A stretch of DNA of 64,000 nt, from NCBI RefSeq assembly GCF_042676145.1, contig NZ_JBHTJW010000003.1, positions 62,001-126,000 of the forward strand, given 5' to 3'. Within the stretch, counting starts at the first letter, position 1. Every line of letters starts with the position of its first letter. Both the position numbers and the translations under genes were made by a program. This document shows, in pieces, positions 50,656-57,940 of this stretch. The DNA comes from Methylophilus glucosoxydans. Its GTDB lineage: Bacteria; Pseudomonadota; Gammaproteobacteria; Burkholderiales; Methylophilaceae. The notes below the pieces were generated by a model, which searched no databases, had not been told where the DNA came from, and saw nothing but the letters and a program-made list of their open reading frames with translations.

Positions 50656-50964
50656 TTACTGGGTGACGTAAGGCGGAATATGCCAGGCTACCAATTGGCC
50701 GCCTCGCAATTGCAGATGACAGGCCATGCGCTCAATGCCCTGGCTGGAGACGTCAAAGGTATACGTGCGTTGTAACTGCATGCGACCATTGCCGTCCCTT
50801 GCAAAACCGACGCGGGCGCAAGCCACGGTTTCATCCAGAAACTGCAGATGGCAGCGCTCAGCCAACTGGCGGCCAATCTTGAGCGCGATCTCACGTTTCG
50901 AAATCGTATCCATCCAATACCATGCGCCCGCCATCAAAATGGCTAATAAGGCCCATTCAGCCAT
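50656..50964 (-). CDS. DUF3301 small membrane protein
   Basis: The 102-residue protein has an N-terminal hydrophobic helix (WALLAILMAGAWYWM) followed by a conserved cytoplasmic part: KREIALKIGRQLAERCHLQFLDETVA and LQRTYTFDVSSQG. This is the DUF3301 pattern, a family often next to gluQ or lipid genes with no known function. AAGGAG lies upstream of the ATG. It is probably the first gene of a two-gene transcript with gluQ. Confidence 0.82.
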   Translation of the reverse strand: MAEWALLAILMAGAWYWMDTISKREIALKIGRQLAERCHLQFLDETVACARVGFARDGNGRMQLQRTYTFDVSSQGIERMACHLQLRGGQLVAWHIPPYVTQ

Positions 50965-51057
50965 CGTTGTTCTCCTTTAAGACGATTATCTTTTTCAGTG
51001 TATGATGACCAATAATCCGTTTCATATTCATTTCATTCTTATTTAGTGTTGTTAACG

Positions 51058-51732
51058 ATGAATTCAAGCCGCGAAGCAGATGCGATTCAAGCTTATTATA
51101 ATTTATTGCACAGCAAGGGCGCTGATGCTGCCATCATGGCACAGCGCGACGCGGTGCTGGCTGAGTTAACGCCGCTATTAAAAGACCAGGAATGCAGCAG
51201 CACGGTCTACCGGCAAGCGGTGGACGATTGTCTGGCCGACAAGGAAGCCCAGCGCTGGCCAGAAATCCTGACCATTATCCGCGAGTTTTATCCTTTTTGG
51301 CGTGGCGATGTGAAAGCCGTCATGCAATATGCCGATACTGTCGGCTTTGAATTACATCCTATCGGTTGGCAGCCGGCGGTGATTGATTTGCAGTCCGTTT
51401 GGCCGGCGTTGCAGTCCGAGAAGTTTGAAACAGCAGAATTATGGCCGCTTAACGGCTACGTCAAAGCGCTCAAATCCATGGAGCACAAGCAGGAGATGGA
51501 TATTGAACTGCGTACGCGCATGGCAAAGCTCATGTTGTTGCGCTTGCGTGAAGCACCACTCACAGAAAAAAACGCCTACCGCATCACCGCTGACGCAACC
51601 CTGCCGCTATTTAATCTCAAAAATACCCGTCACCTATTTTTAAACGCGGTGCGTGAATTTTACTATTTCTGGTCTGCGCATCCTGATGCGGTCGAAATGC
51701 TCAAGCAATTGCAACCGGTCGAGATCATATAA
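51058..51732 (+). CDS. hypothetical protein, 224 aa
   Basis: I do not recognise this family. It is a soluble, mostly helical protein without signal or membrane segments. Landmarks are AIQAYYNLLHSKGADAA at the N-terminus, EILTIIREFYPFWRGDVK, WPLNGYVKALKSMEHKQEMD and the C-terminal FLNAVREFYYFWSAHPDAVE. The two segments with EFYPFW and EFYYFW suggest an internal repeat. The ATG at 51058 is used; a TTG at 51046 is upstream. It is transcribed away from the DUF3301 gene. Confidence 0.6.
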   Translation: MNSSREADAIQAYYNLLHSKGADAAIMAQRDAVLAELTPLLKDQECSSTVYRQAVDDCLADKEAQRWPEILTIIREFYPFWRGDVKAVMQYADTVGFELHPIGWQPAVIDLQSVWPALQSEKFETAELWPLNGYVKALKSMEHKQEMDIELRTRMAKLMLLRLREAPLTEKNAYRITADATLPLFNLKNTRHLFLNAVREFYYFWSAHPDAVEMLKQLQPVEII

Positions 51733-51886
51733 GTCTGTCCCTCCTCCGTATTGGCATACGACGATACGGTTATCCACCGCTTTATCCGTGTTTTGTTGAC
51801 GCAAACTCTCGATGAGTTCGCATGGCATGCCTCATTCATCAGCATTTGAGCATCTTTAAGTACTTTTGTTTAAATATGCCCTAATT

Positions 51887-51903
51887 TGCACCAATAATGT
51901 GCA
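51887..51903 (+). promoter_or_regulatory. NtrC-binding-site-like palindrome upstream of amtB
   Basis: TGCACCAATAATGTGCA matches the 17-bp NtrC consensus (TGCACCA-N3-TGGTGCA) in all of the left half and five of seven bases of the right. An overlapping palindrome GTGCAATGCAC follows. It lies about 115 bases upstream of the predicted start of transcription. Confidence 0.65.
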
Positions 51904-51983
51904 ATGCACTTTTGATTGAGTTATTTTGGGGCGTTTTTGCCGGTGCCCAAACTCCACTCCTTTTAAAATCAATCACTTAAAAA

Positions 51984-51999
51984 TGGCCTGATATTTGCT
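51984..51999 (+). promoter_or_regulatory. sigma-54 promoter of amtB
   Basis: TGGCCTGATATTTGCT: -24 GG and -12 GC with correct spacing (TGGC-N7-TTGCW). It lies 77 bases upstream of the amtB ATG. The remaining part of the 51733-52075 region has no gene. Confidence 0.8.
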
Positions 52000-52075
52000 T
52001 GAAACCTGCGCATTTTAAAAAGGCGTGTCTTTCAAACAAAACGCCAATCAATAATTATTGAATTCGGAGAGCGAA

Positions 52076-53266
52076 ATGGAATCATTAGTGACAGCTAATG
52101 ACGTCCTGTTTGTATTGCTGGGGGCCATCATGGTCTTGGCAATGCATGCCGGTTTTGCCTTTTTGGAGGTCGGCACAGTACGTCAAAAAAATCAGGTGAA
52201 TGCCCTGGTTAAAATTATGGTGGATTTTTGTGTGTCTACCATTGCCTATTTTTTTATTGGCTATGGCATTGCTTACGGCATCCACTTTTTCAATGGTGCC
52301 GAAACACTGACCGTGCAAAACGGTTACGGTCTGGTCAAGTTCTTCTTCTTGCTCACCTTTGCCGCCGCCATTCCTGCCATTATTTCTGGCGGCATTGCTG
52401 AGCGCGCCAAATTCAACCCGCAACTGGCCGCAACATTTTTGCTGGTTGGCTTTGTTTATCCGTTTTTTGAAGGCATTGCCTGGAACGCTCATTTTGGGTT
52501 TCAGGACTGGCTGAAGGTCAGTTATGGTGCAAACTTTCACGATTTTGCCGGTTCGGTGGTCGTGCATGCCATGGGCGGCTGGATTGCCTTGCCTGCGGTG
52601 ATACTGCTGGGCGCACGTAATGGTCGCTATACCAAAGATGGCCGTTTGCATGCCTATCCACCTTCCAATATTCCATTCCTCGCCTTGGGTGCATGGATAC
52701 TCACTGTAGGCTGGTTCGGTTTTAACGTCATGTCCGCCCAATCCATACAAGGCATTTCCGGCCTGGTAGCGGTCAATTCACTGATGGCGCTGGTGGGTGG
52801 CACGCTGGCCGCATTGCTGCTGGGTAAAAATGACCCGGGCTTTGTGCATAATGGCCCGTTGGCTGGTCTGGTGGCCGTCTGTGCCGGTTCTGATGTCATG
52901 CACCCACTGGGCGCACTGGTCACTGGCGCAGTCGCTGGCACCTTGTTTGTCTGGGCATTCACCCTCACGCAAACACGCTTCAAAATCGATGATGTGCTTG
53001 GTGTCTGGCCGTTGCACGGCTTGTGTGGTGCCTGGGGCGGTATCGCGGCAGGTATCTTCGGTGCGACCAGTCTTGGTGGCATGGGCGGCGTCAGCCTGAT
53101 GAGCCAGCTGGCAGGTACTGCATTGGGTGTAGTGATCGCGCTAGTGGGCGGAACCATCGTTTACGGCGCATTAAAGAAAATCGTAGGTATCCGCCTGGAT
53201 GCCGAGTCAGAGTTTGATGGCGCGGATTTGAGCATCCATAAAATCCCGTCGGTGTCTGGGGATTAA
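52076..53266 (+). CDS. amtB: ammonium transporter AmtB
   Basis: The 396-residue protein conducts ammonium through the inner membrane and reports nitrogen status through PII proteins. It has 11 hydrophobic helices; landmarks are MHAGFAFLEVGTVRQKN, GGIAERAKF, FHDFAGSVVVHAMGGW with the first pore His, FGFNVMSA and LGVWPLHGLCGAWGG with the second pore His. GGAGAG precedes the ATG at 52076; an upstream TTG is not used. No glnK is adjacent. It is convergent with the ArsC-like/draG/draT operon. The sigma-54 promoter and NtrC-like site predict expression under nitrogen limitation. Confidence 0.95.
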   Translation: MESLVTANDVLFVLLGAIMVLAMHAGFAFLEVGTVRQKNQVNALVKIMVDFCVSTIAYFFIGYGIAYGIHFFNGAETLTVQNGYGLVKFFFLLTFAAAIPAIISGGIAERAKFNPQLAATFLLVGFVYPFFEGIAWNAHFGFQDWLKVSYGANFHDFAGSVVVHAMGGWIALPAVILLGARNGRYTKDGRLHAYPPSNIPFLALGAWILTVGWFGFNVMSAQSIQGISGLVAVNSLMALVGGTLAALLLGKNDPGFVHNGPLAGLVAVCAGSDVMHPLGALVTGAVAGTLFVWAFTLTQTRFKIDDVLGVWPLHGLCGAWGGIAAGIFGATSLGGMGGVSLMSQLAGTALGVVIALVGGTIVYGALKKIVGIRLDAESEFDGADLSIHKIPSVSGD

Positions 53267-53317
53267 GGCCTATCACTTTAGAAATATGTTGATGCTGTTT
53301 TAGTGCAGTCATCAACG

Positions 53318-53719
53318 CTAAGAGGGATGGTGCCGCAGGCAACTCTGCGACGCAGTGTTGACCAAGATGGGCTGTCCCAACCAAACAGATAGGGTACTGG
53401 CGTCAAAGCCTGTCATGCGCTGACCGTCAACCTCGATGAGTGGCCGCCGGATCAGCAGTGGTTCGGCGCGCAGCATGGCCAATGCGGTGTCGGCATCCAG
53501 GGTGGCCGGATCTATCTCGCCATCCCTGATTTTGGGGGCGGCCGGATTAAACCAGGCGTGCACCGGCAATGAGCCAAAGAATTGCAGCAGGCGCTCACTT
53601 GCCCAAGGCTCGGTGAGCAGATTTTTGGCAATCACCGTGTGTCCGGCCGCAGCCAGTTGGGCTTTTTGCCGACTGTTGTTGCTGCAACCGGGTTTTTCAT
53701 AAAAAAGTATGGTGCTCAT
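53318..53719 (-). CDS. ArsC/Spx-family nitrogenase-associated protein
   Basis: The 133-residue protein has the ArsC-like thioredoxin fold start STILFYEKPGCSNNSRQKAQL, where the arsenate reductase CxxC-type pattern is reduced to a single cysteine, Cys11. It continues with FFGSLPVHAWFNPAAPKI and PLLIRRPLIEVDGQRMTGFD. This is the TIGR01616 nitrogenase-associated group, found in many nif clusters with unknown function. It is the last gene of the draT-draG operon; its AAGGAGG ribosome site lies inside the end of draG and the coding regions overlap by about 23 bases. Confidence 0.85.
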   Translation of the reverse strand: MSTILFYEKPGCSNNSRQKAQLAAAGHTVIAKNLLTEPWASERLLQFFGSLPVHAWFNPAAPKIRDGEIDPATLDADTALAMLRAEPLLIRRPLIEVDGQRMTGFDASTLSVWLGQPILVNTASQSCLRHHPS

Positions 53720-54587
53720 CTAGACCTCCTTGCAAGAGTGCGGGGACTTGCTGTTCGATTTCCTGACGGATGGTGAGTGGCAGGGCATGCAACCAGCGTT
53801 CAGGAATGGCCTGACTGCCATAGCGGGCACCGGCCAGCATGCCAACAATAGCGCCGGTGGTGTCAGCATCTTCACCCTGGTTCACGGTGCCAATCAGGCA
53901 ATCTTCAAAGTTGTCAGTGTTAAGAAAAAAATGCAGCACGGTTTGCATGGTGTCAACAATATAGCCGCTGGCCCGGCCCGGATAGGGGTCGAATTTGAAT
54001 GCCGGGTACTGTTTGACCAGTGCTGCCGCCAGCAAGCGGCAGGCCGCACCACCCTGGCCATTGAACAGTGCATGCACCATGCTGCCCAGCGTCAGGCAGG
54101 CGGCATCGGACAATGGGTGGTGATGGGTGAGGTGCGCTTGTGCCAGCGTGATTTTTTCAAACTGGTCTGGTAGGTGATAGGTGGCAATGGCAATGGGTGC
54201 CATGCGCATGGCCGCACCATTGCCGCCATCAGCTTCGGAAGGCGGGCCTTGTACGCTGCCTTCCAGCAAATAGCGGCGGATGCCGCGGCGGCAGGTATTG
54301 CCCACATCAATCGGCTGGTTTTTCAACCAGTCAACAAACATGCGTGCGGCCGTTTCGGCATGCCAGCCATTGTGGCTTAGCCAGGCGCGGCCCAGACACA
54401 GTGACATTTCGGTGTCGTCGGTAATCTGACCGGGTTTGAGCTTGAGCCAGCCGCCGCCTGTCATGTCACGGTGTTCACCGCGGGCGGCGATCTCTCTGGC
54501 AGTCATAAACTCCACTGGCGCGCCCAGCGCATCGCCAACGGCCATGCCCAGATAAGCGCCCAGCGCACGTTGCATGAGGTCAGGCAT
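53697..54587 (-). CDS. draG: ADP-ribosyl-dinitrogenase-reductase glycohydrolase DraG
   Basis: The 296-residue enzyme removes ADP-ribose from NifH and so reactivates nitrogenase. It has the glycohydrolase motifs AYLGMAVGDALGAPVEFM, the metal site GQITDDTEMS, GNGAAMRMAPIAI and the second metal site NQGEDADTTGAIVGMLAGA. The start ATG at 54587 overlaps the draT stop (ATGCCTGA); Met5 at 54575 is an alternative. Under ammonium, AmtB-PII complexes are known to sequester DraG at the membrane in other bacteria, and amtB is the convergent neighbour here. Confidence 0.94.
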   Translation of the reverse strand: MPDLMQRALGAYLGMAVGDALGAPVEFMTAREIAARGEHRDMTGGGWLKLKPGQITDDTEMSLCLGRAWLSHNGWHAETAARMFVDWLKNQPIDVGNTCRRGIRRYLLEGSVQGPPSEADGGNGAAMRMAPIAIATYHLPDQFEKITLAQAHLTHHHPLSDAACLTLGSMVHALFNGQGGAACRLLAAALVKQYPAFKFDPYPGRASGYIVDTMQTVLHFFLNTDNFEDCLIGTVNQGEDADTTGAIVGMLAGARYGSQAIPERWLHALPLTIRQEIEQQVPALLQGGLDEHHTFL

Positions 54588-55392
54588 AGCGGGCCATGAC
54601 CTCGTATTCGCCACCCAGCGCGATGACTTCTTCCTCGCCGTCCAGTGGGCTGTGTTGCAACAAGCCGGGAAACAGTAACAGTTTGACCAGCGGCACTTCC
54701 ACTTGCAATATCCAGTCACCAAACTCGTCGGCGCGCTCGCGGTTGCGGGTAAACGAGACCAGATTGTTAAGACGCAGCCTGCACAGCCCGGCACGCAGCC
54801 CCTGTTGCCCCAGGGTCGGTTCTTCGTTGAGGTTCACGCCGCGCCACAAGGTCAGGGTGGGGTGCGAGGTCGGCAAGCCAAAACGCGCAATCACAAACTG
54901 GCAATACTCGTATAACAAATCAAGCTGCATATGGATGCTGTAGTTATGAAAGCGGCTGCAAAACTTCTCTTCCAGATAGGTGACCCAGGCCGGGGAGGGG
55001 AAATGCCTCAGCGGTGCGCGGTGGAAGCTGGGCGTGAGGCCAAAACGACTTTCCACCCAGCCTTTGAGCACCGCCCCCTGCGGGCTGTTGGCATCAAAGC
55101 CCCAGCCCTCCAGCAATTTGAGGTAGCTGGGTCTGAAACGGCGCGGGCCTTGTGCTGTGGCTGGTCGCTGCAAATCAAAGGCGATGGCCATATAGTGGGC
55201 AAACCTGTCGGCGGCCTCTTCGGCGTTGTGGCTGGCGTGCAGCAAACGAAACAGCCCGCTGTGGGTCTCGCGTGTTCCGGCAATATGCAGGGGCTGCGGG
55301 TGACGGTTAAACGCGACCGAGCCCAGCAATCCGGCCGGAAGACCGACCAGGTTGGTGCTGTACCAGTCTTGCGGGCTTTCTTCCGCCTGCAT
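54580..55392 (-). CDS. draT: NAD+-dinitrogen-reductase ADP-D-ribosyltransferase DraT
   Basis: The 270-residue enzyme ADP-ribosylates the nitrogenase iron protein and shuts nitrogen fixation off when ammonium or darkness/energy loss is sensed. DraT landmarks are WYSTNLVGLPAGLLGSVAFN, FHNYSIHMQLDLLYEYCQF, the NAD-binding Arg strand LTLWRGVN, VSFTRNRERADEFGDWIL and the catalytic Glu region GEEEVIALGGEYEV. The target Arg102 is present in the NifH at 56921. The gene lies third in the minus-strand operon and overlaps draG. Confidence 0.95.
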   Translation of the reverse strand: MQAEESPQDWYSTNLVGLPAGLLGSVAFNRHPQPLHIAGTRETHSGLFRLLHASHNAEEAADRFAHYMAIAFDLQRPATAQGPRRFRPSYLKLLEGWGFDANSPQGAVLKGWVESRFGLTPSFHRAPLRHFPSPAWVTYLEEKFCSRFHNYSIHMQLDLLYEYCQFVIARFGLPTSHPTLTLWRGVNLNEEPTLGQQGLRAGLCRLRLNNLVSFTRNRERADEFGDWILQVEVPLVKLLLFPGLLQHSPLDGEEEVIALGGEYEVMARYA

Positions 55393-55409
55393 GCCAGCGA
55401 GATGCAGCC

Positions 55410-56000
55410 TTAAACCGGACGGTTTTCATTCGGGTTGCGTACTGGCCCCATCAATTGCAGGCCTTCTTCATAGGTGATTTCCGGATAGTTGGCGCTAAAA
55501 CTCATGGCCTTGGCAATCACCGCATCCAGTTTGCCCGCAGTATCCAGTTTTTTCAGATCATTCTTTTCCAGGTGCAACAGTTCCAGCAACTCGTTATAAA
55601 CCGTGGCCTCATCAATTGGCAGGATGTAAAAAGTGCTGCCGTTCATCTTAACCGTGTATTTTTTCAAGAGGTCGATATTGTTGCAAAACAGGATGTATTT
55701 TCCTTCAGGCAGCAGGGCATCTTTCAATGCTTCAACCAGCATTTCCAGATAGCCGAAAGACAGCAGGTAGCCAGTAAAAAATGGCATGCCATTTTCGCCT
55801 TCCTGCGCGTAGGCCATGACCTGGTCACAGGTAATTTCAGGTGGACGCGCTTCATCAGCCACTTGCGGAGCAAATTTAATCGCCAGTTCGCCGCGAAACC
55901 CAAAGCGCCCTGGCACTTTGGTGGCATCTTTAAACACTGGGTTTTGCAAGCGGTGCTCTGAGTTGAGTTTGCCGAAAATGGTGCTTTCCATGGTGGTCAT
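55410..56000 (-). CDS. unknown protein between the globin and draT genes
   Basis: I do not recognise this family. The 196-residue protein is soluble, with no signal or membrane segment. It starts TTMESTIFGKLNSEHRLQN, has KVPGRFGFRGELAIKFAP, FFTGYLLSFGYLEMLVEALKDALLPEGKYILF (parts) and a C-terminal MSFSANYPEITYEEGLQLMGP. A single conserved-looking Cys pair is at TCDQ and FCNN. AGGAG precedes the ATG at 56000. It lies 17 bases upstream of draT and 33 bases after the globin stop, so it is in the same NifA/sigma-54-type transcript and probably acts on nitrogenase protection or DraTG control. Confidence 0.75.
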   Translation of the reverse strand: MTTMESTIFGKLNSEHRLQNPVFKDATKVPGRFGFRGELAIKFAPQVADEARPPEITCDQVMAYAQEGENGMPFFTGYLLSFGYLEMLVEALKDALLPEGKYILFCNNIDLLKKYTVKMNGSTFYILPIDEATVYNELLELLHLEKNDLKKLDTAGKLDAVIAKAMSFSANYPEITYEEGLQLMGPVRNPNENRPV

Positions 56001-56033
56001 TACAATGTTCTCCTAAAGAAATGAAGCCAGGGG

Positions 56034-56486
56034 TTACGCTGGCTGGTTACGAATAAAGTCTGCGGTTTTTAAAAAAGCCTGATCCAGCTGTGCCCTTAAC
56101 GTGGCATCTGCCACCACCTCCAGCAGGGCACGTCGCATGCATAACATCCAGGCATCTCTTTCTGCCTCGCCGATACCAAACATGGCATGTCGCTGGCGCA
56201 GGCGCGGGTGGCCGCGTTCACGGCTGTACTCCTTGGGGCCACCCAGCCATTCGATCAGAAACTGCACCAGCACCGTCTTGGTTTCAGACAGGTCTGCCGC
56301 ATGCATGGCGCGGATTGCGGCAGCTTCCGGTACCGTGTTCATATGCACATAAAAGCGGTCGACCAGACGGGTAATGACCGCTTCTCCACCGATCTGAGCA
56401 AAGTGCGGATTGCCTAGAATTTGCGCGACCGGTTTGTGGCGGCTGGTATCCAGCGCCGGATTAATGGGGGGTAATGGCTGATGCAT
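56034..56486 (-). CDS. group II truncated haemoglobin
   Basis: The 150-residue globin has the truncated fold: FAQIGGEAVITRLVDRFYVHM with the B10 Tyr, MHAADLSETKTVLVQFLIEWLGGP, and GHPRLRQRHAMFGIGEAERDAWM with the proximal His (RH) and the G8 Trp. Group II globins bind O2 and NO. Heading an operon with draT, draG and a nitrogenase-associated gene suggests oxygen or NO handling near nitrogenase. The ATG at 56486 has AGAGG upstream and lies about 27 bases downstream of a predicted sigma-54 transcription start. Confidence 0.9.
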   Translation of the reverse strand: MHQPLPPINPALDTSRHKPVAQILGNPHFAQIGGEAVITRLVDRFYVHMNTVPEAAAIRAMHAADLSETKTVLVQFLIEWLGGPKEYSRERGHPRLRQRHAMFGIGEAERDAWMLCMRRALLEVVADATLRAQLDQAFLKTADFIRNQPA

Positions 56487-56523
56487 CCTGACCTCTCTGG
56501 GAACTGACAGATAGTCCTGATTC

Positions 56524-56539
56524 AGCAAGTGTTATACCA
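56524..56539 (-). promoter_or_regulatory. sigma-54 promoter candidate of the globin-draTG operon
   Basis: Minus strand TGGTATAACACTTGCT: the -24 GG and -12 TTGCT are kept with correct spacing; the C after GG is replaced by T. It lies 38 bases upstream of the globin ATG and about 150 bases from the NifA site at 56684. Confidence 0.6.
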
Positions 56540-56683
56540 ACAGCTATGCCAATTGATCTGCAGAAGGCAAGGATCAAGCCTGGATGCGGCTTGGCGGCCA
56601 GTTGATGCATGAAGCAACGCATTGAAAGGCGGCTGACCGTATGCAGAAAGGTTTGTTTCATACCGCACGCTGGGCACCGCTTT

Positions 56684-56699
56684 TGTCGTGTTTGCGACA
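56684..56699. promoter_or_regulatory. NifA upstream activator sequence between globin and nifH
   Basis: TGTCGTGTTTGCGACA fits TGT-N4-T-N5-ACA exactly. It lies about 100 bases upstream of the nifH sigma-54 promoter and about 150 bases from the opposite one, so a single NifA site could serve both operons. The nearly identical TGTCGGGTTTGCGACA precedes fixA. Confidence 0.82.
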
Positions 56700-56779
56700 G
56701 AAAGTATTTAAGGAAATGTCGTCTGCGTTTTTGTAAAAATATAAATATAAATCAAATACTTAACTTTTATTTTTTCTGT

Positions 56780-56795
56780 TGGCACGCTACTTGCC
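56780..56795 (+). promoter_or_regulatory. sigma-54 promoter of nifHDK
   Basis: TGGCACGCTACTTGCC, matching TGGCACG-N4-TTGC perfectly. It predicts a leader of about 115 bases before the nifH ATG. Confidence 0.9.
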
Positions 56796-56920
56796 ATAGA
56801 CAGGCTACATGGCCGACACCCTCCATCGCCTGATAAGAAAAGTGATTAGGTTGCGATTCGGAATCGGAAGATGGCTGCGTATAGCGACGAATTTTTCATT
56901 TAAACCTAAGGAGCTTCATT

Positions 56921-57796
56921 ATGGCTGCATTACGTCAAATTGCATTTTATGGCAAAGGTGGCATCGGCAAGTCCACCACTTCTCAAAACACGCTGGCTGC
57001 GTTGGCCGAAATGGGTCAGAAAATCCTCATCGTCGGTTGCGACCCTAAAGCCGACTCTACCCGCCTGATTCTGCACGCAAAAGCACAGGATACCGTGTTA
57101 TCTCTGGCTGCCGAAGCCGGTTCTGTCGAGGATCTGGAAATCGAAGATGTGATGAAAATCGGTTACCGCGACATCCGTTGCGTGGAATCCGGTGGTCCAG
57201 AACCTGGCGTGGGTTGCGCAGGCCGTGGTGTGATTACTTCGATCAACTTCCTCGAAGAAAACGGTGCCTATGACGGCGTGGATTATGTGTCCTATGACGT
57301 ATTGGGTGACGTGGTGTGTGGTGGTTTCGCCATGCCGATTCGTGAAAACAAGGCACAGGAAATCTACATCGTGATGTCCGGTGAAATGATGGCGATGTAT
57401 GCCGCCAACAACATTTCCAAAGGCATCCTGAAATATGCCAACTCCGGTGGCGTGCGTCTGGGTGGCCTGGTATGTAACGAGCGCCAGACTGACAAGGAAC
57501 TGGAACTGGCAGAAGCCCTGGCAGGCAAACTGGGTACCAAGCTGATCCACTTTGTGCCACGTGACAACGTGGTGCAGCACGCCGAGTTGCGTCGTATGAC
57601 TGTGCTGGAGTACGCCCCGGACTCCAAGCAGGCTGAAGAATATCGTCAACTGGCGCAGAAAGTACACGCCAACGCCGGTAACGGTACCATCCCGACCCCG
57701 ATCACCATGGATGAGCTGGAAGACCTGTTGATGGACTTCGGCATCATGAAGAAAGAGGATGAAACACTGATTGGTAAAGCGGCGACTGCAGCTTAA
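56921..57796 (+). CDS. nifH: nitrogenase iron protein NifH
   Basis: The 291-residue dimeric ATPase delivers electrons to NifDK. It has the P-loop YGKGGIGKSTTSQN, the Fe4S4 ligands Cys99 and Cys133 (GVGCAGRG, VVCGGFAMP) and the DraT target Arg102. GCDPKADSTR and DVLGDVVCGGF are in order. AAGGAG precedes the ATG. A stable stem-loop at 57804-57830 separates it from nifD. The draT and draG genes are across the divergent promoter region, so post-translational control of this protein is expected. Confidence 0.98.
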   Translation: MAALRQIAFYGKGGIGKSTTSQNTLAALAEMGQKILIVGCDPKADSTRLILHAKAQDTVLSLAAEAGSVEDLEIEDVMKIGYRDIRCVESGGPEPGVGCAGRGVITSINFLEENGAYDGVDYVSYDVLGDVVCGGFAMPIRENKAQEIYIVMSGEMMAMYAANNISKGILKYANSGGVRLGGLVCNERQTDKELELAEALAGKLGTKLIHFVPRDNVVQHAELRRMTVLEYAPDSKQAEEYRQLAQKVHANAGNGTIPTPITMDELEDLLMDFGIMKKEDETLIGKAATAA

Positions 57797-57803
57797 TCAG
57801 TCT

Positions 57804-57830
57804 TTGGCAGGGGGCTTTGCCCCTTGCCAA
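57804..57830 (+). ncRNA. intercistronic nifH-nifD stem-loop
   Basis: TTGGCAGGGGGC-TTT-GCCCCTTGCCAA, a 12-base stem with one mismatch/wobble, eight bases after the nifH stop. It has no T-run, so it is more likely an mRNA-stabilising or processing hairpin than a full terminator. Confidence 0.6.
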
Positions 57831-57940
57831 CCCCTCCAGAGACGGTTTCAAAAGTTGAGGAGGTTACTTCCGGGCAATTTCTACAATTTTTGAAAAGTTT
57901 CTTTTTATCACTGGTTTTTAGTCGAACATAGGAGACAACG

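Noticed and set aside
57804..57830. Terminator after nifH
   Set aside because: The stem is strong but followed by CCCCTCC and not T; nifD has no promoter of its own, so the operon must read through.
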